64,000 nucleotides of DNA from Rossellomorea aquimaris (GTDB taxonomy: Bacteria; Bacillota; Bacilli; Bacillales; Bacillaceae_B), in contig NZ_JAIVAT010000009.1 of assembly GCF_020172085.1 (NCBI RefSeq), forward strand, positions 1 to 64,000, given 5' to 3'. Below are positions 44,969 through 53,727 of this stretch, one piece after another; position 1 is the stretch's first letter; every line of letters begins with the position of its first letter. Under the pieces are notes generated by a model. That model ran no database searches. It was not told the origin of the DNA and saw only the letters and a program-made list of their open reading frames with translations. A program made the position numbers and the translations under genes.

Positions 44969-47353
44969 TTAGTTGCGTAATGGTTTTCCTTTTACAAGCA
45001 TGTGCTGCATACGCTGCTGAGATTTCGGCTGAGCCACAAGGCTAAGGAACGCTTCTCTTTCAAGATCCAAGAGGTATTGTTCGTCTACTTCCGTGCCGTA
45101 TGGTACTTTACCACCTGCGATTACGAATGCTAGCTTCTTCGCGATCATCAGATCATGTTCTGAAATGAAGCCTGATTGGAACATGGACTGAGCTCCCAAT
45201 AGCAGAGTCGCATACCCTGTTTCACCTACAACTGGAACTTTTTTACGGATCGGTGCTGAGTAGCCGGCTTCGTACAGGCTTAAAGCAGCTTGCTTTGCAT
45301 CAAATAACAGATGATCATTGTTTACGCTAACTCCATCTGCTTTATTTAGGAAGTTATTGTCCCTTGCTTCATCACCAGACGTTGATACCTTTGCCATGGC
45401 AATCGTTTCAAATACTTTATTGGCTACCTTCTGAAGATCGAATTCCACTCCATTCGGCAGATTGGCTAAGTGTTTCATATAAAGCTCTTTGTTTCCGCCT
45501 CCACCAGGGATCAATCCAACTCCGACTTCGACTAAGCCCATGTACGTTTCCATGGACGCCTGGATGTGGGCAGCCGGTAAGCAGACTTCGCTTCCTCCGC
45601 CTAATGTCATCCCGAATGGTGCCGCAACAACCGGTTTAGATGAATATTTGATCTTCATCATCGCCTGCTGGAAGTGACGTACGACCATATCGATTTCAAA
45701 GACGTTATCATCTTGTGCTTCCATGAGGATCATTGCAAGATTCGCTCCAACACAGAAGTTCTTGCCCTGATTTCCGATGACGAGTCCTTTATAGTTCTTC
45801 TCTACTTCATCAACGGCAAAATTGATCATTTGCGTGATATCCATTCCAATTGCGTTATTTGGAGAATGGAATTCAAGAAGGGCGATTCCGTCCCCGATGT
45901 CAATCAGGCTTGCTCCGGAGTTCTTTTTAATCAGCTTTCCGGCGTTCTTCAGTGCCTTTAAGTCAAGTGCCTTCGGATTCCGTTCTACAAGCTGATAGTC
46001 TCCATTGTGATAGAAGTAACGCTCACCATTTTCTTCTTTATAGAAAGTGGCGTGACCTTCTGAAAGCATCGTTTCCACCCACTGCGGTACTGTGAGACCT
46101 TCTTCCTTCATGCGGGTAACCGATTTTTCAACACCTATCGCATCCCACGTTTCGAATGGTCCCATTTCCCAACCGAAGCCCCACTTCATGGCCTGATCGA
46201 TGCCTACGATGTCATCAGCGATCTCACCATGGAGCTGTGCTGAATAGAGTAAGACCGGAGACACGATATTCCAAAGGAGGCTACCCGCCTGGTCTTTTGC
46301 GTAGACAAGTGATTTCAATTTATTTTTTAAGCCTTTTTCGTTTTTCGCCATTTCAAGTGAAGCGGTTTTCAGCTTTTGACGTGGCTGATAATCCATCGTT
46401 TCAGGATTGAGTTCCAGGATTTCTTTTCCTTTTTTCAAGAAGAATCCCTGTCCGCTCTTACTTCCAAGCCAGCCATTTTCAAGCATTTTCTGCATGAAGG
46501 CCGGTACTTCGAATACCTTCTGCTCTTCGCCATCGACTTGGTCGTACACATTTTTGGCAACATGAGCGAAAGTATCCAGTCCTACAACATCAAGTGTACG
46601 GAACGTGGCACTTTTCGGTCTTCCGATCACCGGTCCTGTAATGGAATCGACTTCTCCGACAGAGTATCCGCCTTTCAACATTTCCTGCACCGTGACCAAT
46701 AATCCATATGTTCCGATTCGGTTGGCGATGAAGTTTGGCGTATCCTTCGCCATGACAACACCTTTACCGAGGACATCTTCACCGAATGTTTTCATAAAGC
46801 TTACGACTTCCGGATCCGTCTTCTTTGTCGGAATCACTTCAAGAAGTTTCAAGTATCTTGGCGGGTTGAAGAAATGTGTTCCTAAGAAATTCTTCTGGAA
46901 GTCATCGCTTCTTCCTTCTGACATGGCCTCGATTGAAATCCCTGATGTATTCGAACTGATGATGCTTCCCGGTTTACGGTAACGCTCCACTTGCTCGAAC
47001 ACTTTCTTCTTAATGTCCAGGTTCTCTACGACTACCTCGATCACCCAGTCACAATCACCGATATGCTGAAGATCATCTTCGAAGTTCCCTGCCGTAATAA
47101 GAGAAGCATTCTGTTTCGATGTAAGTGGCGCCGGTTTTTGTTTAAAGAGCTTTTTTAAAGCGTTTTCACTAAATTGATTACGAAACGCCCTGCTCTCTTC
47201 TGTCAGTCCTTTTGCTTTATGTTCGTCGGTCAATTCTCTAGGTACGATATCTAATAACATTGTCGGGATGCCGATATTTGCAAGATGAGCGGCTATTCCT
47301 GAACCCATGACTCCTGATCCTAACACTGCGGCTTTCTGAATTCTACGAACCAA
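44969..47353 (-). CDS. fadN: FadN, 3-hydroxyacyl-CoA dehydrogenase/enoyl-CoA hydratase
   Basis: A 794-residue bifunctional beta-oxidation enzyme. The N-terminal half is a hydroxyacyl-CoA dehydrogenase (AVLGSGVMGSGIAAHLAN at about residues 8-25, SSNTSGISIEAM, HFFNPPRYLKLLE). The C-terminal half is a crotonase-fold hydratase (GNQGKNFCVGANLAM, GLVEVGVGLIPGGGGNKE) and ends in the family signature. The start is TTG 47353, eight bases after AGGGGG. First gene of the fad operon; a FadR-type operator precedes it. Confidence 0.95.
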   Translation of the reverse strand: MVRRIQKAAVLGSGVMGSGIAAHLANIGIPTMLLDIVPRELTDEHKAKGLTEESRAFRNQFSENALKKLFKQKPAPLTSKQNASLITAGNFEDDLQHIGDCDWVIEVVVENLDIKKKVFEQVERYRKPGSIISSNTSGISIEAMSEGRSDDFQKNFLGTHFFNPPRYLKLLEVIPTKKTDPEVVSFMKTFGEDVLGKGVVMAKDTPNFIANRIGTYGLLVTVQEMLKGGYSVGEVDSITGPVIGRPKSATFRTLDVVGLDTFAHVAKNVYDQVDGEEQKVFEVPAFMQKMLENGWLGSKSGQGFFLKKGKEILELNPETMDYQPRQKLKTASLEMAKNEKGLKNKLKSLVYAKDQAGSLLWNIVSPVLLYSAQLHGEIADDIVGIDQAMKWGFGWEMGPFETWDAIGVEKSVTRMKEEGLTVPQWVETMLSEGHATFYKEENGERYFYHNGDYQLVERNPKALDLKALKNAGKLIKKNSGASLIDIGDGIALLEFHSPNNAIGMDITQMINFAVDEVEKNYKGLVIGNQGKNFCVGANLAMILMEAQDDNVFEIDMVVRHFQQAMMKIKYSSKPVVAAPFGMTLGGGSEVCLPAAHIQASMETYMGLVEVGVGLIPGGGGNKELYMKHLANLPNGVEFDLQKVANKVFETIAMAKVSTSGDEARDNNFLNKADGVSVNNDHLLFDAKQAALSLYEAGYSAPIRKKVPVVGETGYATLLLGAQSMFQSGFISEHDLMIAKKLAFVIAGGKVPYGTEVDEQYLLDLEREAFLSLVAQPKSQQRMQHMLVKGKPLRN

Positions 47354-47378
47354 TGGTATTTCCCCCTTATACACACTT

Positions 47379-47396
47379 TGAATGAATACTCATTCA
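47379..47396. promoter_or_regulatory. FadR-type operator upstream of fadN
   Basis: TGAATGAATACTCATTCA, an 18-base near-palindrome that matches the FadR (YsiA) consensus of Bacillus. FadR releases it when long-chain acyl-CoA accumulates, so fadNAE should be induced by fatty acids. Confidence 0.88.
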
Positions 47397-47440
47397 TTTT
47401 TCACTTAAAAAAAAGACTCGAATGAGTTCCTGTTACATCT

Positions 47441-47469
47441 AATATATCGGATATTCTAAAATATCGCAA
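47441..47469 (-). promoter_or_regulatory. Possible promoter of fadNAE
   Basis: On the minus strand TTGCGA (47469-47464) and TATATT (47446-47441) with a 17-base spacer. It would place the FadR operator just downstream of the start site. Confidence 0.45.
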
Positions 47470-47614
47470 TATTTAAACGTTAAATTTACAAAAAATTCAC
47501 TATAGTCCACCACACCATTGTGGGCATTCGTCTAATCCAGCCTATTCAAACATCCACACCCCCGTGACGAAGACAAGAAAAAACCATTGTCTCCTATAAT
47601 ATATGAGGATATTA

Positions 47615-47725
47615 GAGGGACGGACCTTAGGTAGAAGACCATTTCCATTACTAAAAAGCCTATTATAGAGGGGTTTTCAAACGATTTACCCATCAATTAC
47701 GATAAGATTTGGAGGTCCGTCCCTC
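47615..47725. repeat. Distant inverted pair of GGGACGGACC arms
   Basis: GAGGGACGGACCT (47615-47627) and AGGTCCGTCCCTC (47713-47725) are perfect inverted repeats separated by 85 bases of AT-rich sequence. Same core as the terminators at 2724 and 41855. Confidence 0.7.
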
Positions 47726-47771
47726 ATATTTCATTGGAGATCCGGGAATGTTAGGGATGGAGGTGTTTGTG

Positions 47772-47909
47772 ATGGCGAAGCAGAAGAAGAATCCTTCTAA
47801 GGCTGGGGTTAGTGCAGCGAGTGTGAAGGGGGACGCCGGTCCTACGGTTGAGATGGACGGCGGCGGCAAACGAAACAGTCAAAACAATCAATTTAAGAAG
47901 CAACCATAG
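47772..47909 (+). CDS. yuzL: YuzL-like small protein
   Basis: A 45-residue basic, Gly- and Asn-rich protein starting MAKQKKNPSKAGVSAASVKG, matching the YuzL-like family of Bacillus. Function is unknown. Start choice: ATG 47772, six bases after GGAGGTG; the upstream open frame overlaps the repeat and lacks a site. Confidence 0.75.
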   Translation: MAKQKKNPSKAGVSAASVKGDAGPTVEMDGGGKRNSQNNQFKKQP

Positions 47910-47984
47910 GATAGTTGGGAAACGGCACCTGATGGGGTATGATCGGGTGCTGTTTGTTATTTGTTATAGGGGCATGGGGCTGGC

Positions 47985-48122
47985 GGAGTTTATGAACCGT
48001 TATTTTGTTTTATCGACCTTTATTGGAATTTATCGACTCTCATTTGGATTTATCAACCGTTCTTTCATTTTATCGACCTTATTTTCAATATATCGACCGT
48101 TCGACAAATTTCTCAAACGTCC
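47985..48122. repeat. Phased short-motif array 2 (TTTATCGACC core, seven units)
   Basis: TAT(C/G)(A/G)AC-type cores begin at 47991, 48011, 48031, 48051, 48071 and 48091, with a degenerate copy at 48111: exactly 20 bases apart throughout. The full unit is close to TTTATCGACCKTTNTTT. It lies between yuzL and the next gene; 47910-48376 holds no other gene I can see. Confidence 0.85.
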
Positions 48123-48376
48123 CTCCCAAAATAAATACAATCATCTCAATAATCATCACCACTAGCCCCTTCACATCCTCCGAACTGAACAACCTCAATA
48201 CTACCTCCTCCCCATACAAAAATTAACTTTGCCTTCCCGATCGTTTTGAAGTAAACTATTATTATCAATTTGAAGACGTCAGACCTCCTACTTTAAAACA
48301 CAACTAACAACTAAAGTGGCTCGTCTGTTTTTTTAGTATTTGAATGATAACGTTTACAGATAAGGAGATTATGTGG

Positions 48377-49003
48377 ATGAAGCAAAGATTACTATACTTT
48401 ACAATTGGGCTTTTCATTTTAACGATGGGGGTTGCCCTTATTATAAAGTCCGGCCTTGGTGCCTCAGCATGGGATGCCCTGGCGGTCGGTGAATCGAATA
48501 TGTTCGGAATCACAGTGGGGACTGCCGTCTTTATTAACGGGATTGTTTTGATTGGCCTGAACGCCCTTATTATGAAGAAAAAGCCGGATGTATTAGCAGC
48601 TGGATCAATACTTCTCATTGGAATGTTAATCGATTTTTGGTTACTGGTTGTCTTTAACAACTATGCCCCAGAAATGTTGATCAATCAAATGTTTGCACTT
48701 GTTTCGGGGATTTTAACTATGGGGCTTGGAATTGCTATTTATCTGCAGGCGAAGTTTCCTGCAAGTCCGATGGATACACTGATGGTGGCGATCCATACAC
48801 GATTCGGGTTAAACCTTCGTAATTCCCGGATCATCAGTGAAGGGTTTGCCCTTTCTCTTGCATTCCTATTTAAAGGGGATATCGGGATCGGTACAATTAT
48901 TGTGACGCTCACATTGGGATTCGTCGTTCAATACACATTCCCTATATTCGAACAACTCTTTCAAAAAAAATCAATCGGGAAAGCAGCCGTTTCTGCTGAC
49001 TGA
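48377..49003 (+). CDS. YczE/YitT-like membrane protein
   Basis: A 208-residue membrane protein with about five predicted helices. GLGASAWDALAVGES (about residues 26-40) and the repeated FPASPMDTLMVAIHTRFG (about 139-156) are the paired motifs of the YczE family. Function is unknown; transport or surfactin-related roles have been suggested for relatives. Start choice: ATG 48377, nine bases after AAGGAG; ATG 48371 is only three bases away. Confidence 0.82.
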   Translation: MKQRLLYFTIGLFILTMGVALIIKSGLGASAWDALAVGESNMFGITVGTAVFINGIVLIGLNALIMKKKPDVLAAGSILLIGMLIDFWLLVVFNNYAPEMLINQMFALVSGILTMGLGIAIYLQAKFPASPMDTLMVAIHTRFGLNLRNSRIISEGFALSLAFLFKGDIGIGTIIVTLTLGFVVQYTFPIFEQLFQKKSIGKAAVSAD

Positions 49004-49006
49004 TCT

Positions 49007-49046
49007 AAAAAAGCAATCTACCTCAAAGGAAGATTGCTTTTTTTAA
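49007..49046. terminator. Terminator after the YczE-like gene
   Basis: AAAGCAATCT (49010-49019) pairs with AGATTGCTTT (49031-49040), followed by a T run. Confidence 0.8.
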
Positions 49047-49120
49047 TTTATTTAAAAGAATGACTCACACATACGTGATATGATAAACGATATTGATTTC
49101 AAATGTAGGAGCGTTTTACA

Positions 49121-50005
49121 ATGCTGCAATCACTTAATTCACAACTTGAAAAGCTGATGCCCTTTATCACTCCATCAGCGGTACTGATTGGTGTGCTGTT
49201 TGCCGGCCACTTGTCCCCCTTCACCTACCTAGTGCCTTGGGTGTTTGCCTTTATGACGTTCTCGGGCAGTCTCAGTTCCAATTTCCGTTCCCTGCAAAAA
49301 GCATTTATATATCCTCTGCCGCTGTTATCGGCACTTTTCATCCTCCACCTCATCATGCCTCTTTGGGCATTTGGAGTGGGGCATCTTGTCTTCCACGGGG
49401 ACGGCCTGACCATTACAGGACTGATTCTTGCGATGGTCATTCCAACCGGGATCACAAGCTTTGTGTGGGTAAGTATTTATAAAGGAAATATCGGTTTGGC
49501 ATTATCGATCATACTAATCGATACGATCCTGTCGCCTTTCATTGTACCTGCCAGTCTCACTTTATTTGTTGGCCAGAAAGTCGAGATGAATATCGGGGAC
49601 ATTATGATCGGCCTATTGTTTATGGTGGTCATTCCTTCTCTCATTGGGATGCTATGTAATCAGATTACCAAAGGAAAGATCAAGGATACCCTTGGCGTAA
49701 AGCTTGCACCTTTTGCTAAAATCGCCATCGGTGTGGTTGTGGCCATCAATAGCTCCGCTGTCGCACCCTATTTAAGAATCATCGACAGCAAGCTGCTCCT
49801 GATTGCTTGCGCCGTCCTTTTCATCGCCCTATCCGGATTCGCTCTCTCCTGGCTCCTTTCCTCCCTCCTCCAACAAGAGAGAGAAACGAAAGCGAGCCTT
49901 TTGTTTACCGGAGGAATGAGAAATATCAGCGCAGGAGCAGTCATTGCAGTACATTACTTTCCTGCCCCTGTTGCCGTGCCCGTGGTGATCGGGATGTTGT
50001 TTTAG
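49121..50005 (+). CDS. Bile acid:Na+ symporter (BASS/YocS)-family transporter with early TAG
   Basis: As written, 294 residues with about nine membrane helices. ITPSAVLIGVLFAGH (about residues 16-30), MTFSGSLSSNF, VIPTGITSFVWVSIYKGN and TGGMRNISAGAVIA are family blocks. The frame stops at TAG 50003-50005 inside the last helix, then continues open for 20 more codons (QVLASLFGFLFHHKEMKDRG) to TAA 50066-50068. A single C-to-T change of CAG would explain it. Likely a truncated or suppressed gene; a natural end at 50068 gives 315 residues. Confidence 0.8.
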   Translation: MLQSLNSQLEKLMPFITPSAVLIGVLFAGHLSPFTYLVPWVFAFMTFSGSLSSNFRSLQKAFIYPLPLLSALFILHLIMPLWAFGVGHLVFHGDGLTITGLILAMVIPTGITSFVWVSIYKGNIGLALSIILIDTILSPFIVPASLTLFVGQKVEMNIGDIMIGLLFMVVIPSLIGMLCNQITKGKIKDTLGVKLAPFAKIAIGVVVAINSSAVAPYLRIIDSKLLLIACAVLFIALSGFALSWLLSSLLQQERETKASLLFTGGMRNISAGAVIAVHYFPAPVAVPVVIGMLF

Positions 50006-50064
50006 CAAGTACTTGCTTCATTATTCGGTTTCTTATTTCACCATAAAGAAATGAAAGATCGAGG

Positions 50065-50101
50065 ATAAAAAAATGGACCAAATCATTGGTCCATTTTTTA
50101 T
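50065..50101. terminator. Bidirectional terminator between the symporter and antiporter genes
   Basis: AAATGGACCAA (50071-50081) pairs with TTGGTCCATTT (50086-50096), A and T runs outside. Confidence 0.85.
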
Positions 50102-51561
50102 GTGATACTCACTTTCCGTCTTGCATTAAGCATCTCATTGATGCGTTTTCTCTGACTTTTATCAGCGAGTACATACAGGGTATCTCCTGCCTTGATCACG
50201 GTATCCCCCATGGGTGTGATCAGCTCATTGCTGCGAATCACTCCGGAGATCAACGTTTTTTCAGGAAGATTAATCTCCTTGATCGCCTTGTTCGTAATAT
50301 AGGCGTCCTCGTTAATCAGCACTTCAAGCATCTCATTGTTTGTCTTTCCTATTGATACGAGTTCAATGCTGTGGGCGATCTGAGGCTTTTCTTCACCAGC
50401 TAGCTTTAGGTAATTTGCCAGTGGAGAAATTGTCGTCCCTTGGATGAGAGCGGATAAGAGAACGACGAAGAACACGACGTTAAAGAGTACTTCATTGTTT
50501 TCAATCCCCGCCACCATGGGGTACGTGGCCAATACGATCGGGACCGCCCCTTTTAATCCGGCCCACGAGATGAAGAATTTTTCCTTTATGGTGAAACTCT
50601 TTGCCAGTGCCAGGCTTAAATAGACTCCAAGTGGTCTGGCAACAACAATCAATAAGATGGCAAGTGCGATTCCCTGCCATGCAATCCCTGGAAGGTGCTG
50701 GGGAAAGACCAGTAACCCCAGAAGGATGAACATGACGATTTGCATCATCCACGCAAATCCCTCATTGAAACGGACGATTGAGTGACGGTAGGTCAATTCC
50801 TTATTCCCCACCACGATGGCCATGATATACACAGCCAACAGTCCGCTTGCCTCCAGTATGCTCGTGAATGCATACGTAAAGATGGCCAAGGAAATGGATA
50901 AAACCGGGTACAATCCTGATGAATCGAGATTGATTCGGTTGATGATCCAGACGGAAGCCACTCCAAGCACGAGACCAAGCACCAATCCCATTCCCATCTG
51001 CCAAAAGAAGCTTAGGATCAAGCTGGCAGGATTCAACGTGGGAAATTGAATCAGCTGTAAAAATGCTACTGTCAAAAAAATCGCCATGGGGTCATTGCTT
51101 CCGGACTCTGCTTCCAGTGTGGATGAGATTTTCGGCTTGATGTTCTTATTTCCCAATACCGAGAACACCGCGGCAGCGTCGGTTGAGCCGACGATGGCCC
51201 CGAACAACATTCCTTCAAGCCAGCTCACACCGAGGATGTATTTGGCCGCCACTCCGATGGAAACGGTTGTCACGACTACTCCGATGGTTGCCAGTGAAAG
51301 GGCTGGTTTATATACGCTTCGCACATTGTCCCATTTTGTTTGAAGACCGCCTTCGAACAGGATGATGATGAGTGCAAGAGTTCCGATGAATTGAGTGATG
51401 GGGGCATTGTCGAAGAAAAAGTATGTATTCAGGACCATTCCCACAACGATAAACAAAATCAGCGAGGGAACGCCTAAGCGTGTGGAGAATTTAGCAGTGA
51501 TGACACCGACCAATAGTAAAAGGCCAAGCAGCAGGGTCAAGTTATCGATTGTGATTTCCAT
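50098..51561 (-). CDS. CPA1-type cation:proton antiporter with TrkA-C domain
   Basis: A 487-residue antiporter: about 12 membrane helices ending near residue 385, then a C-terminal cytosolic TrkA-C-type domain (about 400-487). The ion-binding signature is ESGSNDPMAIFLT (about residues 156-168); GSTDAAAVFSVLG precedes it. It resembles the NhaP2/CvrA potassium/proton antiporters, where the TrkA-C domain senses nucleotides. Ion specificity is not readable. Start choice: ATG 51561, five bases after GAGGAG. Confidence 0.9.
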   Translation of the reverse strand: MEITIDNLTLLLGLLLLVGVITAKFSTRLGVPSLILFIVVGMVLNTYFFFDNAPITQFIGTLALIIILFEGGLQTKWDNVRSVYKPALSLATIGVVVTTVSIGVAAKYILGVSWLEGMLFGAIVGSTDAAAVFSVLGNKNIKPKISSTLEAESGSNDPMAIFLTVAFLQLIQFPTLNPASLILSFFWQMGMGLVLGLVLGVASVWIINRINLDSSGLYPVLSISLAIFTYAFTSILEASGLLAVYIMAIVVGNKELTYRHSIVRFNEGFAWMMQIVMFILLGLLVFPQHLPGIAWQGIALAILLIVVARPLGVYLSLALAKSFTIKEKFFISWAGLKGAVPIVLATYPMVAGIENNEVLFNVVFFVVLLSALIQGTTISPLANYLKLAGEEKPQIAHSIELVSIGKTNNEMLEVLINEDAYITNKAIKEINLPEKTLISGVIRSNELITPMGDTVIKAGDTLYVLADKSQRKRINEMLNARRKVSIT

Positions 51562-51644
51562 CATATCTCCTCTTATTTTCATGAAGATTTTTCCCTATTA
51601 TTATATAACATTGTGAATTACGTAACAATTATTATGCGTCCCTG

Positions 51645-52154
51645 CTATCGTCCCGTTTTTACTAAATGCTTCCCCATGATGATATATTCGTGGGGTACGT
51701 TTGGATAGAAGCCCTCCCGAATGATTTTAAAGCCACTTTTATGATAAAAGGCGATAGCTGTATGATTATCTTTTCGCGTCGTCAGAAGGACCTTTTCCTC
51801 TGTTCGATTTTGCAATAATCGTTCAACCAGATGCTTCGCGATTCCCCTGCTCCTATGTTTCGGATCGACACCAAGCTCAACCAGTTCCATGCAATGATTC
51901 ATCCATTCTGGTTCAGTTCGTAAATGACGGGCGAGTAAATCGTGATAGTACTGACCTTTCAGGGAAGAGTACCCATAAATATATCCTGCCACTTGTTCAT
52001 TGATAATAGCCAGATATCCTTCAAAAAGGGGGTACGTCGAATGACGTTTGAACTGAACTTCCATCCCTAAGGCATCTACCTCGAACAGATCGCAATACAA
52101 CCGGATCATTTTCTTAAAGTATTTCCCTTCCACTCTAAAAGGAACAATTCTCAT
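51645..52154 (-). CDS. GNAT-family acetyltransferase
   Basis: A 169-residue N-acetyltransferase. The acetyl-CoA pyrophosphate-binding motif is VDPKHRSRGIAKHLVERLL (about residues 96-114), with CMELVELGVD before it and TAIAFYHKSGFKIIREGF after it. The substrate is unknown. ATG 52154 follows GGAGG. It lies between the antiporter and fadM without clear operon ties. Confidence 0.87.
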   Translation of the reverse strand: MRIVPFRVEGKYFKKMIRLYCDLFEVDALGMEVQFKRHSTYPLFEGYLAIINEQVAGYIYGYSSLKGQYYHDLLARHLRTEPEWMNHCMELVELGVDPKHRSRGIAKHLVERLLQNRTEEKVLLTTRKDNHTAIAFYHKSGFKIIREGFYPNVPHEYIIMGKHLVKTGR

Positions 52155-52170
52155 TTTCCAGCCTCCCGAA

Positions 52171-52205
52171 AAATAAATAAGACCCTATGAACATCCATAG
52201 AGTCT
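52171..52205 (-). terminator. Terminator of fadM
   Basis: AGACCCTATG (52180-52189) pairs with CATAGAGTCT (52196-52205), with one mismatch; U-rich on the minus strand. Confidence 0.65.
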
Positions 52206-52220
52206 ACTTTTTACTTACTA

Positions 52221-53138
52221 TTATTTCTTCATGACCCCTTTTAGAACAAAAGCGACGTTGGCTGGTCTTTCCGCCAGTCTTCTCATGAAGTAACCATACC
52301 AGTCAGTACCGTAAGGAACATAGACGCGCATCTTGTAGCCTTCTTTGACCAACTCATGCTGACGCTCCACACGGATACCAAAAAGCATTTGGAACTCGAA
52401 TTGATCACGTGGAATCTTATATTCTTCCACGAGTCTCTTCGTATATTCGATCATCTCATCATCATGAGTGGCGATGGCAGTATAGTTGCCATTCAACAAA
52501 TGAGTCTTGATGATTTTTTTGAAATTATCGTCTACATCCTTCTTTTCGGGAAACGCAACTTCAGGTGACTCTTTATAAGCCCCTTTCACAAGACGCAGAT
52601 TGGGGGAATACGCATTCAAATCATCGATATCCTTTTCTGTTCTATATAAATAGGCTTGAATGACCGTGCCGATATTATCATACTCTGACTTCAGACGCGT
52701 GAAAATATCAATGGTCTTTCCACAACGGGAGTAGTCTTCCATATCAATGGTAACGAATACGTTCTGTTTGGTTGCTTCTTCAAGGATCATTCTCATGTTC
52801 TTCATGACAACCTCTTCAGAAATATCCAGCCCCATCGATGTCATCTTAAGGGATAGTTGAGATTTAAGGTTCTCTCTTCCGATTGCACGAATAGCCTCTA
52901 CGCATTCAAGGGCCATTTCGTTTGCTTCACGCTCATTGTCCACAAACTCTCCCAAATAGTCGATCGTTACAACAAGATTCTGACTATTCAGCTCGCGAAT
53001 AACCTCAACTGCCTGCAGGATGGAAGACCCTGCAACGAACCGACCGGCACCAAAACGCAGGCCATATTTCTTAGCAAGTTTCGTCATAGGCTTATTTTTT
53101 GAAAGGAATAAAAAGAAATTACGCATTGCTTGCTCCAT
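52221..53138 (-). CDS. fadM: Proline dehydrogenase-family flavoprotein (FadM/YusM)
   Basis: A 305-residue FAD-dependent proline dehydrogenase-fold (beta-alpha barrel) protein. Visible: VFVTIDMEDYSRCGKTIDIF (about residues 130-149), VIQAYLYRTEKDI, LRLVKGAYKES with the FAD-contacting Lys-Gly (about 181-191), IATHDDEM, and the C-terminal RRLAERPANVAF substrate-binding helix. In B. subtilis the homologue lies beside fadNAE. The usual next step, a P5C dehydrogenase, is not in this window. Confidence 0.9.
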   Translation of the reverse strand: MEQAMRNFFLFLSKNKPMTKLAKKYGLRFGAGRFVAGSSILQAVEVIRELNSQNLVVTIDYLGEFVDNEREANEMALECVEAIRAIGRENLKSQLSLKMTSMGLDISEEVVMKNMRMILEEATKQNVFVTIDMEDYSRCGKTIDIFTRLKSEYDNIGTVIQAYLYRTEKDIDDLNAYSPNLRLVKGAYKESPEVAFPEKKDVDDNFKKIIKTHLLNGNYTAIATHDDEMIEYTKRLVEEYKIPRDQFEFQMLFGIRVERQHELVKEGYKMRVYVPYGTDWYGYFMRRLAERPANVAFVLKGVMKK

Positions 53139-53453
53139 GTTGCTTACCCCCTGAAAAACATATATAGCATACTATGAAACCGTTTTCTTAATTGATAAAA
53201 AAGAAAAAGCTCATACTATTTATTTATCAACATTTTATCACCTTTTAAACGTTTTGAATATACTTTCAATACTTTCTTAGTAGAATATTATCGAAATTTG
53301 TCAATCCGTGAATAAGACTGGTGAATCGTAGGAAAAATAAACTTTGCTCTATGATAATACCGCTTTCTCAGCCTGCCGTATACAGGGTATTATTACCTAT
53401 TCATCAGGCACAAAGAAGGAGGTATTGAAAACATGGAAAAGGAGGAAGAGAAC
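53139..53453. other. Intergenic region between fadM and yusN
   Basis: About 315 bases of AT-rich sequence. I see no ORF, strong hairpin or repeat. It should hold the divergent promoters of fadM and of the coat-protein genes, but I cannot place them with confidence. Confidence 0.4.
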
Positions 53454-53711
53454 ATGCAACAACAACCTCAACAAGGGAGCCAGCAGCAAGCGTATAAACA
53501 GCCCCCACACATGCTTACGACGAAGGATTCACTGTATTTAAATGACATGCTTGCCTGGAATCTGACCGCCATGAAGAAGTGTCATTTTGCAGCAGCCCAT
53601 TGTCAGGATGCCAGCATCAAGGCTGAGCTGGATAAGTGCGGCCAGATGCATCAGCGTCACTATCAGCAACTGCTTGCCCATTTAAACACCACCAATCAAA
53701 ACATGATGTAG
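53454..53711 (+). CDS. yusN: CotF-like spore coat protein (YusN)
   Basis: An 85-residue Gln-rich protein. After a polar tail (MQQQPQQGSQQQAYK), a helical CotF-like domain follows: TKDSLYLNDMLAWNLTAMKK then HCQDASIKAELDKCGQMHQRH (about residues 24-72). Start choice: ATG 53454, eight bases after AAGGAGG; ATG 53433 with a longer spacer is an alternative. Followed after 16 bases by a second CotF-like gene. Confidence 0.82.
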   Translation: MQQQPQQGSQQQAYKQPPHMLTTKDSLYLNDMLAWNLTAMKKCHFAAAHCQDASIKAELDKCGQMHQRHYQQLLAHLNTTNQNMM

Positions 53712-53727
53712 AAAGGAGTCCTCTTAC

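Noticed and set aside
47985..48165. Open frames across the TTTATCGACC array considered as a repeat-containing protein.
   Set aside because: The 20-bp period is not a multiple of three, no ribosome binding site precedes the frames, and codon content is atypical.
53165..53176. CATACTAT considered as a SigG-type -10 element for the coat-protein genes.
   Set aside because: It lies about 280 bases upstream with no convincing -35 element, and coat genes would be expected to use SigE or SigK.
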